Translations under genes and position numbers: made by a program
Source of the DNA: Bacteroides sp. OF04-15BH
Lineage (GTDB): Bacteria; Bacteroidota; Bacteroidia; Bacteroidales; Bacteroidaceae
Reading direction: 5' to 3'
NCBI RefSeq assembly: GCF_003477995.1
Contig: NZ_QUEM01000016.1
Span: forward strand, 1 to 64,000
DNA length: 64,000 nucleotides
Notes under the pieces: generated by a model
Told to the model about the DNA's origin: nothing
Seen by the model: the letters and a program-made list of their open reading frames with translations, nothing else
Databases searched by the model: none
Shown here: piece by piece, positions 35,248 through 43,871 of the stretch
Position numbering within the stretch: the first letter of the stretch is position 1
How the letters are laid out: every line of letters begins with the position of its first letter

Positions 35248-36480
35248 TTAATCAGCATTATCTGTTTTGGGACGCAGGAATATCAACTGGCAGCATACCA
35301 CCACAGCGATAACTATACTCAGCATGGCAAAACCCATACCCAGATTACCTCCGTCGGTCCATTGTCCCAACAAATCCGTAATAGCAGCTCCGGCAAATAC
35401 TCCGGTCATATTCATCACCCCATAAGCCGTAGCACGCCGGCGAGAAGAAACAAACTGGCAGAGAATAGGCATATTGTTGGCATCAAACATACCAAAACCG
35501 ATACCAAACAACAAACCGGCACCGACAACGGAAACAATATGATGTCCCATTCCCAACAACAAAAGAGAAGGAATGGTCAGGCCCAGACCAATGGCACTGG
35601 TATATACACGTCCCTTGAGATTCTTCTGTACCCAACGGTCGGAAAGACTTCCCCCAAACAGCACACCGACAAAAGACGACAAGGCGATGGTAAAGGTAGA
35701 TATCGGACCGGCCTCAGACATCGGAAGATCCAGATTCTCAGAGAACAGTGTCGGAAGCCAGTTCTTGGTTGCCCATCCCGGAAGACTGGATGCAGCAAAG
35801 TAAAGCAAAATAATCCAAAAGGCAACACTACCTGTCAGTTTTTTCAGACTCTGCCACAGGCTTTCTTTAGGCTGTGCCGCTGATGGCTGTATCTTCATTT
35901 CCACTTCTCTTTTTTTGTCTCTCAGAAAAACGACAAGCAAGAAAGCATAAAGAATACCTATGATTCCGAACCAATGAAAGGTGGTCTGCCAGGAAAAAGC
36001 TGCGGCTACCGTGGCTCCGAAACCACCGATGGCCTGACCGGTATACAAACCGGTCATGTGAAGACCGACAGCCAACGAGCGCGAACGACCGGAATGATAA
36101 TCAGCGATGAGAGACAGTCCGGCCGGAATATACAAAGCTTCGCTCACTCCCATCAAGGCACGCAGCCAGTAAATCTGCTCAAAAGTCTGGGCAACACCCA
36201 TCAGATAGGTAACCGACGACCACACAAAAAGACTGCCCACTATCAGCCATTTCCGGTTAAAACGGTCACCAATCATTCCAGCCACCGGACTCATCAGTCC
36301 ATAAATCCAAAGAAATATAGCCATCAGCCTTCCGAAATTCGTTGCCGACTGTAACTCCACAATATCGATCTGCATAGAATCCTTCATGGTACTCAACATC
36401 TGCCGGTCCATGTAATTCAACAAGGCAACTCCCCAAAGCAAGGCCACCACAATCCAAGGATATATTTTTTTGTTTTTCAT
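35248..36480 (-). CDS. nanT: MFS transporter of the nan cluster (NanT-type, sialic acid)
   Basis: A 410-residue 12-TM MFS permease. It opens YPWIVVALLWGVALLNYMDRQMLSTM with the MFS motif region GMIGDRFNRKWLIVGS after TM2. The second half has GGSLSDRWVQKNLKGRVY. It resembles the anion:cation symporter group used for sugar acids. The flanking lyase, epimerase and mutarotase genes make sialic acid the likely substrate, as in the Bacteroides nanLET clusters. An intrinsic terminator lies between the epimerase gene and this gene. Confidence 0.85.
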   Translation of the reverse strand: MKNKKIYPWIVVALLWGVALLNYMDRQMLSTMKDSMQIDIVELQSATNFGRLMAIFLWIYGLMSPVAGMIGDRFNRKWLIVGSLFVWSSVTYLMGVAQTFEQIYWLRALMGVSEALYIPAGLSLIADYHSGRSRSLAVGLHMTGLYTGQAIGGFGATVAAAFSWQTTFHWFGIIGILYAFLLVVFLRDKKREVEMKIQPSAAQPKESLWQSLKKLTGSVAFWIILLYFAASSLPGWATKNWLPTLFSENLDLPMSEAGPISTFTIALSSFVGVLFGGSLSDRWVQKNLKGRVYTSAIGLGLTIPSLLLLGMGHHIVSVVGAGLLFGIGFGMFDANNMPILCQFVSSRRRATAYGVMNMTGVFAGAAITDLLGQWTDGGNLGMGFAMLSIVIAVVVCCQLIFLRPKTDNAD

Positions 36481-36526
36481 GATTTCTAAGAAGATAATTA
36501 AGTTATTTCATGGTTTTCATAAAAAT

Positions 36527-36560
36527 GATTCTGTGCAGACTTTTTGGTCCGCACAGAATC
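36527..36560 (-). terminator. Internal terminator or attenuator in the nan cluster
   Basis: On the - strand, a 14-bp stem (36560-36547 with 36540-36527, one G-T wobble) and a CAAAAA loop are followed by ATTTTTATG. It lies directly after the epimerase stop and 47 bp before the transporter start; no good promoter is visible between them. Confidence 0.8.
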
Positions 36561-36574
36561 GTTCTTTTGCGGGA

Positions 36575-37759
36575 TTACAATCCGGCCAGTATTTCCTGAC
36601 AAAGTGTATAGGCTTTGGTCATCATGCGAGGAATGTGGAACGGTCCTTTAAAAAGATTTCCCTTTGCCGGTTGGGCAACACTTCCGTCACGATGCAAATA
36701 ACCGTACCATTCGCCATATTCAGAATCCGGGAAATGGGCATAAGTCCAGTCACTGATCATACGATGCATCTTCAGATAACGCTCATTACCGGTCAGCTTA
36801 TAAGCATAAAGAGTGGCAATAATAGCCTCAGTCTGCGGCCACCAGAATTTCATGTCCTGAGCATAGTCCTGAGAAGGCAGATTCTTGCAGTCGCGGAAAT
36901 TGATGATGCCTCCATACTGCTCATCCCAGCCCCAATCCCAAGACCAGTCGAGAATGGTCAGCGCCAGCTCCGTCAGTTCCTTGTCGCCTCCACGAGCCTC
37001 TGCCACATCAAAAAGGAACCAAGCCGTTTCGATGCAATGTCCCGGGTTAATGGTGCGGCCACTCAAAGTGTCTATAAACTCACCATTAGGCCCTACCGTT
37101 TCAAGCAAAGCCTTGAATTCCGGATGCATAAAGTAAGTACGAAGAGCATGAACAGATTCATCAATCTGAATATCCAGTTCCGGATCCTCAATCACCTTCT
37201 TGATGCAAGAGGCCACATTGATCATGATCATGGTAATGGAATGCCCCTGACATTGTACTGTAGGCAGATATTTAGGTTCCAGAATGCCCGGGGTGTTCAA
37301 GAAGCGACGCATATCCTTGAAGACAGCCAGTGCTTTACGGGCATATTCGGCATCACCGGTAGCCGCAGCATATTCAGCCATCGCAATAGCCGCAAAGCTC
37401 TCGCTGAACACATAACGGCGCAGACGTAAAGGAGTACCGTCGGCCGTCACCTCAAAATACATTCTGCGATTCTCGTCAAAACAATATTTTTCGATAAAGT
37501 CCAAAGTCGATTTTGCCGCATCCAACCATTCCTGATTTTGAGCCACCTGATTATAGGCAAAACTGCAAGTAAAGGCAAAACGGCCCTGAAACCACACCGA
37601 CTTTGTGGTATCCATCAGACTGCCATCGCGGTTCAGACATGTATAGATACCTCCATGCTCCCGGTCGAGACCATTCTTGAGCCAAAAAGGCATAATGTTC
37701 TCAGTCAGGTCTTCCTTATATTTTTCAGCCCAATAGGCGAGATAAATTTTCTTATCCAT
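36575..37759 (-). CDS. nanE: N-acylglucosamine 2-epimerase (AGE family)
   Basis: A 394-residue (alpha/alpha)6-barrel epimerase that interconverts GlcNAc and ManNAc. ENIMPFWLKNGLDREHGGIYTCLNRDG opens the family domain. WFQGRFAFTCSFAYN, GHSITMIMINVASCI and NPGHCIETAWFLFDVA supply the conserved catalytic histidines. WWPQTEAIIATLYAY is near the end. In Bacteroides this epimerase replaces the ManNAc kinase route after sialic acid cleavage. The gene is 8 bp after the lyase gene. Confidence 0.92.
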   Translation of the reverse strand: MDKKIYLAYWAEKYKEDLTENIMPFWLKNGLDREHGGIYTCLNRDGSLMDTTKSVWFQGRFAFTCSFAYNQVAQNQEWLDAAKSTLDFIEKYCFDENRRMYFEVTADGTPLRLRRYVFSESFAAIAMAEYAAATGDAEYARKALAVFKDMRRFLNTPGILEPKYLPTVQCQGHSITMIMINVASCIKKVIEDPELDIQIDESVHALRTYFMHPEFKALLETVGPNGEFIDTLSGRTINPGHCIETAWFLFDVAEARGGDKELTELALTILDWSWDWGWDEQYGGIINFRDCKNLPSQDYAQDMKFWWPQTEAIIATLYAYKLTGNERYLKMHRMISDWTYAHFPDSEYGEWYGYLHRDGSVAQPAKGNLFKGPFHIPRMMTKAYTLCQEILAGL

Positions 37760-37767
37760 ACCAGTAC

Positions 37768-38685
37768 TTAAAATTTATTACAACGCTCAAAGAAGTTAAT
37801 CGCTTCAAGCTCCTGTTTCATCTTGGCTTCCTCCTCATCTGTCATGTTCTGGAATGGAGTTCTGTTCTTACCCAGATCCAGTCCGATCAATTTCATGATG
37901 CGCTTTCCGGCCACAATATTTCCACGATAATGACAAATCACATTGATAACCTCCTGTGAGAAGTTCTGGAGCTCGCGAGCCTTTTCAATATCACCGGCCT
38001 TCCAGGCGTCGATAATTCCTACCAGGTTGATGCCATTATAGTTGGTTGTGCCTCCGATACCTCCCTGTGCACCTCCCATAGCCAGCGAAGGAAGAATCGT
38101 TTCATCCTGTCCGTGGAGCATATCATATTTTCCGTTCTTATACAAGCGGCACTGGTTGTACTCATAAATGCTCTCATAAGTATACTTGATTCCGGCAAAA
38201 TTCGGAATACGTCCGTCAACAGCTTCCAACAAAGCGGTCATCGGCAGGAAAGCACCATTAAAAGCAGGTATATGATAGTAATAGAAAGGCAGATCCGGAG
38301 CACCGGCCGCAATCTCCTCACAATATTTCACCAATTCCTCGATACGGTTGATTTTCGGGAACGGAGGTGCCATGGCACCGATTCCCCACGCCCCGCATTT
38401 CTGAGCATGCTCTGCCAGCATCTTGCTCGACTTTACACAACAGCTTCCTACATGAACAATTACCTTAAACCCTTCGGGGGCAGCCTTAATCCACGCTTCG
38501 GTCAGTTTCATTCTTTCTTCGTCCGTAAGCATATAGCCTTCGCCGGAAGAACCGTTAATGAAAACACCTTTGAGTCCGTTTTTGGCCAGCATCTGAGCAT
38601 AAGCGCCAATAGGTTCATAATTCACTTCTCCATTTTCATAAAACGGAGTAAAAGGAGCATCGATAAGTCCGATTATTTTTTCCAT
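37768..38685 (-). CDS. nanL: N-acetylneuraminate lyase
   Basis: A 305-residue class I aldolase of the DapA/NanA family that cleaves sialic acid to ManNAc and pyruvate. The substrate loop is FINGSSGEGYMLTDEE. The catalytic tyrosine is in LPFYYYHIPAFNG, and the Schiff-base lysine in NFAGIKYTYESIYEYN. The tail GGIGGTTNYNG is typical. The epimerase and NanT-type genes follow downstream and the mutarotase gene precedes it. Confidence 0.93.
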   Translation of the reverse strand: MEKIIGLIDAPFTPFYENGEVNYEPIGAYAQMLAKNGLKGVFINGSSGEGYMLTDEERMKLTEAWIKAAPEGFKVIVHVGSCCVKSSKMLAEHAQKCGAWGIGAMAPPFPKINRIEELVKYCEEIAAGAPDLPFYYYHIPAFNGAFLPMTALLEAVDGRIPNFAGIKYTYESIYEYNQCRLYKNGKYDMLHGQDETILPSLAMGGAQGGIGGTTNYNGINLVGIIDAWKAGDIEKARELQNFSQEVINVICHYRGNIVAGKRIMKLIGLDLGKNRTPFQNMTDEEEAKMKQELEAINFFERCNKF

Positions 38686-38706
38686 AATAAATGATTGTTT
38701 AAAGGG

Positions 38707-39816
38707 TTATATATTTTTCTCATTGAACACAGAAATCACATTCACCTCTGCACTGCGCACTCCGGGTTTGATCTCCCCGCAAACCATATACAGAAGACCA
38801 TCCTTCTGAAGGAGCACACCACCGGCACGGGCAGCAGCCTCAGTACCGTCCAGCACCTGCCAGGTGCCCTGCTCCGAAGAATAAACCAATATATCACGAT
38901 TAAAGCGATACCACTCCGGAGATTTCTTCATATAGTCCTCAGGAGCCCGGCCTTCCAAAGCATCCTTAAAGATGCGGTAGTTGACTCCCCCTGTCAGAAT
39001 CAGGTGCTTTGAAGTAGCCACCCCACTTCCGCCAACCAGACAACGCTGTTCGCCAGACGGAGTTTTCGGGAAAGCAGAACCGTGCTTCCACTCATTGCGA
39101 GCCACATCATAGCGCAACATATCAACAGACAAGACACAACTGTCCGACCGAAGGGCTTCAAAACCTCCACACAGATACAAGGCGCTATCCTGAGCCAACA
39201 AAACAGGCTGTACCCGCATATTTCCCGGATAATCGGCCAGCTGTTTCCAGCTTTCCCCTTCCTCCGAACCGACTGTCAAAGCATATAATCTACGCCCGTG
39301 ATCGTTCTGGTTTCCTCCTGTCAGAAAGATTTTGCCCTGACTGTGCGCGGCTGCTCCATTGTCTATCGGTGCGGGCAACGAAGGCAAGCATCGGATGGCA
39401 AAAGAATCCTTTTCGGCAATCTTCTCGATCCGATATACGGCTGTCATGACAGAATCACTGTTCATTCCGCCCATACAGACCAGTCCCTGTTCTGTTTCCG
39501 CCATTGCCCCATAGGCCACCGGAAAAGGCAAGTCGGCCACATGCACCCAACGGGAAGCTGTGTCCGCTGTATTCAAAGCATAAACTTCGCGGTAATAAAC
39601 TTTCTTTCCCCCTTCTGCTGCCGGAACATCCGGAAAACTACATCCTCCGGCCACCATCATCCAATCGCCAATAAAACCGGCAAAAGGAGCAGACACTCCC
39701 TTTGATATGGGATAATCGGGCAAACGGCTTGAAGAACCCTCTTTCTGCTGATGACAGGACAGCAGAAAGAACAAACATAAAAATCCCCAATAAATATTTT
39801 TGAGTGTCTTTTTCAT
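38707..39816 (-). CDS. Cyclically permuted sialic acid mutarotase, lipoprotein (NanM-like)
   Basis: 369 residues with a lipobox (FFLLS-C, Cys21). Kelch-type repeats are visible: WMMVAGGCSFPD, GLVCMGGMNSDS, GKIFLTGGNQNDHG, ALYLCGGFEAL and HLILTGGVNYRIFKDAL. They match the TIGR03548 cyclically permuted mutarotase family, which processes sialic acid anomers. It is the first gene of the nan cluster and lies 21 bp before the lyase gene. Confidence 0.87.
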   Translation of the reverse strand: MKKTLKNIYWGFLCLFFLLSCHQQKEGSSSRLPDYPISKGVSAPFAGFIGDWMMVAGGCSFPDVPAAEGGKKVYYREVYALNTADTASRWVHVADLPFPVAYGAMAETEQGLVCMGGMNSDSVMTAVYRIEKIAEKDSFAIRCLPSLPAPIDNGAAAHSQGKIFLTGGNQNDHGRRLYALTVGSEEGESWKQLADYPGNMRVQPVLLAQDSALYLCGGFEALRSDSCVLSVDMLRYDVARNEWKHGSAFPKTPSGEQRCLVGGSGVATSKHLILTGGVNYRIFKDALEGRAPEDYMKKSPEWYRFNRDILVYSSEQGTWQVLDGTEAAARAGGVLLQKDGLLYMVCGEIKPGVRSAEVNVISVFNEKNI

Positions 39817-39852
39817 GCCTCAATAATATTAAATCAACAATTACTACAAACG

Positions 39853-39860
39853 CAAAGATA
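39853..39860 (-). promoter_or_regulatory. -7 box of the nan cluster
   Basis: On the - strand TATCTTTG (39860-39853) fits TAnnTTTG, 36 bp before the mutarotase ATG. The -33 element is weak, which would fit a regulated promoter. Confidence 0.6.
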
Positions 39861-39998
39861 GAAAAAATAGATAAACCACCCCATAGTTACGAAAAAAAAT
39901 AATTAAGTGACTTTAATAAAGTTACTCAATAAAAATATTCTGGGCAAGTCATGGTATACATTCCTGAAAATCATATCAGAAAGTATTAAACGACAGAA

Positions 39999-40283
39999 AT
40001 GAAGAAGTATCTGGACAGGATTACTCCTCCCAAGTTTGTCGGCATCAACCTATAAATAATTAGCTTCGCTGGAGAAGACAACGAAAAAACAATCAGGTAT
40101 ATTAGCAATAATTTTTACAGAACGAATATGGTATCTATTGCAGTGCTACTTGTGGTAACGATGCATTGCTTTCTTCATTTTAAAGTCATCCAGAGAAGAA
40201 TTCGCATAAATATACCGCATTTCCCTCCTCAATTTCTGCATATATGCAGAAAATATACACTTTTTGAGAACGTTTTTTTCTGA
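39999..40283 (+). pseudogene. Possible decayed reading frame with one internal stop
   Basis: An ATG at 39999 opens 18 codons (MKKYLDRITPPKFVGINL) up to TAA at 40053. The same frame then stays open for 75 more codons with a hydrophobic stretch (MVSIAVLLVVTMHCFLHF). It could be a membrane protein inactivated by a nonsense change, or chance. No family is recognised. Confidence 0.25.
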
Positions 40284-40304
40284 AAACATGATCAAAAAAT
40301 AAAA

Positions 40305-40365
40305 AAGTCTTCGGCATCAAAAAAATAATCTTCAGCATGACTTCAGAAAAAGATGCCGAAGACTT
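40305..40365. repeat. 14-bp perfect inverted repeat
   Basis: AAGTCTTCGGCATC (40305-40318) and GATGCCGAAGACTT (40352-40365) are exact reverse complements with a 33-nt spacer. The spacer holds a related copy, TCTTCAGCATGA. It may be a terminator-like structure, a protein-binding site or an element end. Confidence 0.7.
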
Positions 40366-41250
40366 AAAAATTCGTACATTTTGAGGATTTTCTTAGACCA
40401 GATTAAGTTTTTTCATTTCTGCACAACATATTGTTTCTCATTGTAATAGCCTTATTTTATCTTCTGAGATTTCAATTTTTCGGATCAGAGGACGAGTCGA
40501 GCGAGAAATCGGAAGTCTCACCTGAAAAAAGAAACCAAAAGTATTCGGTAATACTATACCCGTTAAACAATAAGCAACTTCGCTATTTCATATTGTAGTC
40601 TCTGAATATCCGAAATACCTTTACACCTAAAAAATCAGATATATAATATGACTCGAACAGCATTTATGCGTTACAACACAAACATATCGCTACTTTTCCA
40701 AGAAGCAATATATCAATGTAATAAAAATGATTGATACATAATTTGCCACTAGAAATTTTATTTTATTGAAATTCAAAGTTTCCCAGTAAATAAATTACAA
40801 GAACGAGATATTTTTCCCTTTTTAGTAGTATAGCGTATTTATCAATGGAGTGCAATATTATACAAAATAGAGTACATATTTTGGAGTTGTCTTTAAATCT
40901 TTATGAAGTGAGATAATATGAAGATTGATGTTGATTTGTGTCGTTTTGTTATATGGTATAGTCCGTTTGTTGGCATTTGTGCCTGCATTTTATGATACTA
41001 TGAAATTTGGAAGAACAGTAGTAGTTGTTGTTAGACTTGACTACGGTATACATCATCCTCATATAATTCGTTATTTTTTTACCCAATATATCAGTGAATA
41101 GCTGATTTTTACAACTTATCATATTTGTTATTGATTAGAGCTTCCTGCATACTGATGAAGCATACATGATATGAAGCATAAAAGAAATAATCTTTTTTCC
41201 TAAGTTTAGTTATAACTGAGTTTTTAGTAAAGATTTCCAATAAAATTCTT

Positions 41251-41258
41251 TAAATTTG
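41251..41258 (+). promoter_or_regulatory. -7 box of the M42/peptide/rSAM operon
   Basis: TAAATTTG fits TAnnTTTG and lies 22 bp before the ATG at 41281. The -33 element is not clear. Confidence 0.6.
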
Positions 41259-41280
41259 TGCCATAAATAAAAATGATATT

Positions 41281-42327
41281 ATGGAGTTTAATACAAGTTT
41301 TTTAAAGCATGCATCAAGTATAATTGCACCATCCGGTTATGAAAAAGAAGTTGTTGATGTATGGTGCAAAGAAATGTCACAATATGTTGATGAGATTAAT
41401 CTTACGAATATAGGTAATGCTGTAGCTGTAAAGTATGGCTGTGGAAATATACGAAAAAAAATAATGATAACTGCTCATGCTGATGAAATTGGAATTATAG
41501 TTACTTATATTGACAATGATGGTTATTTGTATTTTGATGAAATAGGTGGAATAGATACCAATATTCTTCCGGGTAGAACTGTATTAATAAAAGGTGTTGA
41601 TAATCGAATTATTAAAGGAGTCATAGGAGTTAAACCAATTCATCTCCAAAAGGATCCAGGTTCTAAGCAGTCATTAAATCCTGAAGATTTGTGGATTGAT
41701 ATTTGCGTAGGTAATAAAGACTCAGCTTTAGAGTTGGTAGAAGTTGGTAGTATAGGAACATTGGAGTCAGTAGCATATCAGCAAAGTACAAAGATGATAG
41801 GAAAGGCTATGGATAATAGATGCTCCCTTTCTGCAATGATTTCTATAGCTCAAATACTTGCAGAAAAAAAATGTATTGATGACATATATTATGTTGCCAC
41901 GACTCAGGAAGAACTTAGAGGAAGAGGAGCCCAGACTGCTGCATTTGCTATAAATCCAGACCTATGTATAGTTTTGGATGTAACTCATGCAACAGATTAC
42001 CCTGGAATGTCTCCAGTAAGAGATGGTAATATAAATTTAGGAAAAGGCGTTGTTGTTGCAATTGGTCCTAATATGGATAATGAAATTACGAAAAAAGTTG
42101 TATCTTTGGCAAAGAATTTGAATATTAACTATCAGATAGAGGTTTTTGCACGTCCGACTGGTACTGATGCTAATGTGATTCAGATTAGCCGTGATGGAAT
42201 CCGTACTTTGTTATTGAGTATTCCTTGTAGATATATGCATAGTCCTGTTGAGACCATAGATATAGAGGATTTAAAAAGTTGCTGTACTTTAATAACTGAG
42301 TTAATAGAGAACAGACATTATTTATAA
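41281..42327 (+). CDS. M42-family zinc aminopeptidase
   Basis: 348 residues. All metal ligands of the M42 (glutamyl aminopeptidase/PepA-like) site are seen: H66 and D68 in ITAHADEIG, D178 in GKAMDNRCS, the catalytic pair E210-E211 in TTQEELRGRG, D233 in VLDVTHATD, and H320 in YMHSPVE. GTDANVIQ is also conserved. These cytosolic enzymes trim N-termini of peptides. Here the gene precedes a 34-codon peptide gene by 28 bp, suggesting it may process the matured peptide or remove its leader. Codon use is markedly AT-rich, unlike the flanking core genes. Confidence 0.9.
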   Translation: MEFNTSFLKHASSIIAPSGYEKEVVDVWCKEMSQYVDEINLTNIGNAVAVKYGCGNIRKKIMITAHADEIGIIVTYIDNDGYLYFDEIGGIDTNILPGRTVLIKGVDNRIIKGVIGVKPIHLQKDPGSKQSLNPEDLWIDICVGNKDSALELVEVGSIGTLESVAYQQSTKMIGKAMDNRCSLSAMISIAQILAEKKCIDDIYYVATTQEELRGRGAQTAAFAINPDLCIVLDVTHATDYPGMSPVRDGNINLGKGVVVAIGPNMDNEITKKVVSLAKNLNINYQIEVFARPTGTDANVIQISRDGIRTLLLSIPCRYMHSPVETIDIEDLKSCCTLITELIENRHYL

Positions 42328-42355
42328 TTATAAACTTAAAAATAAATTAAAAAAA

Positions 42356-42460
42356 ATGAAAAAGAGAATTACATTCAATTGGTCAGAAAAAAAGATTTCT
42401 GATGCTGAGCGCGTAGGAGCTATGTATTGCTTCAAACGCTGTGATGTAAACCAAAACTAA
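42356..42460 (+). CDS. RiPP-precursor-like 34-residue peptide
   Basis: A short gene with an ATG at 42356 and a stop at 42458-42460. The N-terminal half is basic and polar (MKKRITFNWSEKKISDAERV) and could be a leader bound by the maturase. The C-terminal part is compact and likely modified: VGAM, Y24, C25, F26, K27, R28, C29, D30, and an N32-Q-N34 end. Two cysteines three residues apart and several aromatic residues are suitable rSAM targets. The gene sits directly before a radical SAM/SPASM gene, follows the M42 peptidase gene by 28 bp, and its last codons form part of a hairpin. No homologue is recognised. Placement and composition, not similarity, support the call. Confidence 0.72.
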   Translation: MKKRITFNWSEKKISDAERVGAMYCFKRCDVNQN

Positions 42461-42471
42461 TTTTGGTTTAC
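42446..42471 (+). promoter_or_regulatory. Hairpin at the end of the peptide gene
   Basis: A perfect 11-bp stem GTAAACCAAAA/TTTTGGTTTAC (42446-42456, 42461-42471) spans the last codons with the stop in its 4-nt CTAA loop. It may slow 3' decay of the peptide mRNA. Confidence 0.7.
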
Positions 42472-42482
42472 AGAAATTTTGA

Positions 42483-42510
42483 TGCCCCAGAAAAAAGTGG
42501 GGCATTTTTT
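42483..42510 (+). terminator. Terminator or attenuator between peptide and maturase genes
   Basis: A 7-bp GC-rich stem TGCCCCA/TGGGGCA (42483-42489, 42498-42504) is followed by TTTTTT (42505-42510). No promoter fits in the 23 bp before the radical SAM ATG, so the maturase gene must be reached by read-through. This would make the peptide transcript more abundant than the enzymes. Confidence 0.82.
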
Positions 42511-42533
42511 ATTTATATAAGTTTTGATAGATT

Positions 42534-43871
42534 ATGAATGGAGAATTGAATTACGATGATATACTTCATTTCCCTAATGAAATAGTTGTAGAAAAAATCA
42601 ATAATTTCTATCTGGTTATTGCCGTACAAACAGCAAATTGGATTGTCCTTTATAATACCAGACAGATAGATTTTCTAAATATGCTACGTTCTGGAAAGTG
42701 CGTTGGCAATGTAATAGAAACAGTGGATAGCGAAGAAGCAATGGGTGACTTAAAGATTGTCTTGGCTGCAATTTTTGCAAGAAAATTTGCAGGAGTCAAT
42801 GACGAGATAACTAAAGAATATCTTGAAGGTTACAAAATGCTTAATATATATATTACAAATGCATGTAATCTTAAATGTAAACATTGTTTTATGCTGTCCG
42901 GGAAAAAACTGGAAAATGAATTAACATTAGTAGACTGGATGGAAGTTCTGACCTCATTCAAAGAAAATGGAGGAGAATTTGTAACTTTCTCTGGTGGAGA
43001 GCCTCTTATGTTTAAAAATTTCCCGCAAATAATAAATCATGCTCATGATTTAGGTTTGAAAAGTACTGTTCTTTCCAATGGGTTGTTGTGGTCAGATAAA
43101 TTGATACATGATTTGGCTCCATTTATTGATGAAATTCAGTTTAGCCTTGATGGTGTTGATGAAGAAACAAACTCCATGGTAAGAGGAAGTGGGCATTTTG
43201 AAAAAGTTGTAGATACTATTGTGAAATTTGCCAATGCTGGAGTAAAGACGTCTGTCGCTACTACATTTACTTATGACAATCTTAATGAGAATACACAGAC
43301 CCGATACAAAAATCTGGTCGATTTGATAAAAGAAAAAACATCAGGTAAAGATGTATTCTTCAAACTTAGCAAGAAGCTTCTTCCCGGTAGAGATGTGCAT
43401 TTTACAGCTGAAGAGAACGAAAAATATTCTGCAATAATAAAGGATATAGAAAAGCATGTTGATGAAAATGCAGATTATGAGAACTTCCTTGCCGGTCATA
43501 CTGCAAATCTGGTAGCTATAAATTGTGGATTGGGAGGTATTTCTATCAGCTCGGATGGAAATGTCTACTTCTGTAACAGAATAAACGAAATGGAAACATT
43601 CGGAAATGTTACTGAGAAACCAATGTCTTTTTTCATGGAAAAAGGTAAAGAAATACATTCGGCTACTTCAGTTGATAATGTTATCCCTTGTAGAGACTGT
43701 GAATTGAGATATATTTGTGACGGTGGATGTAGAATAGATGATTTCGATTTTGCAGGTAAAATACAATCTTCGGTTTTGCCATATCATCAGATAAGTTGTA
43801 ATGATGAAAAAAAGAATAAGCTGAAGAAAAGAATGATAGATAGCTTTAATTACTTTTATAAGTTTGACTGA
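42534..43871 (+). CDS. Radical SAM/SPASM peptide maturase with N-terminal RRE-like domain
   Basis: 445 residues. The first ~85 residues (VEKINNFYLVIAVQTANWIVLYNTRQIDFLNMLRSG) resemble a PqqD-like RiPP recognition element. The radical SAM core has the [4Fe-4S] motif C111-xxx-C115-xx-C118 (NACNLKCKHCFM), the GGEP of FSGGEPLMF, and LSNGLLW. The SPASM region has C331, C347, then C386-xx-C389-x5-C395-xxx-C399 (CRDCELRYICDGGC) and a final ISC. Such enzymes make sactionine, ranthipeptide or cyclophane-type crosslinks in peptides. It overlaps the SNF2 gene by one base (TGATG). The target is most likely the 34-residue peptide just upstream. Confidence 0.9.
   Translation: MNGELNYDDILHFPNEIVVEKINNFYLVIAVQTANWIVLYNTRQIDFLNMLRSGKCVGNVIETVDSEEAMGDLKIVLAAIFARKFAGVNDEITKEYLEGYKMLNIYITNACNLKCKHCFMLSGKKLENELTLVDWMEVLTSFKENGGEFVTFSGGEPLMFKNFPQIINHAHDLGLKSTVLSNGLLWSDKLIHDLAPFIDEIQFSLDGVDEETNSMVRGSGHFEKVVDTIVKFANAGVKTSVATTFTYDNLNENTQTRYKNLVDLIKEKTSGKDVFFKLSKKLLPGRDVHFTAEENEKYSAIIKDIEKHVDENADYENFLAGHTANLVAINCGLGGISISSDGNVYFCNRINEMETFGNVTEKPMSFFMEKGKEIHSATSVDNVIPCRDCELRYICDGGCRIDDFDFAGKIQSSVLPYHQISCNDEKKNKLKKRMIDSFNYFYKFD

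Larger units (their letters stand above)
39861..41280. other. 1.4-kb AT-rich intergenic region at the left end of the accessory island
   Basis: No convincing gene is present. It holds a possible decayed reading frame (39999-40283), a 14-bp perfect inverted repeat (40305-40365), scattered AT-rich sequence from 40400 onward, and the -7 box of the next operon at 41251. Base composition shifts from the nan cluster to the AT-rich core in this stretch. It could contain an RNA gene I cannot see. Confidence 0.6.

Noticed and set aside
40918..40995. Short + strand ORF of about 25 codons upstream of the M42 gene as a second precursor peptide
   Set aside because: It lacks a promoter, Cys/Gly pattern or position next to the maturase; AT-rich sequence gives such frames by chance.
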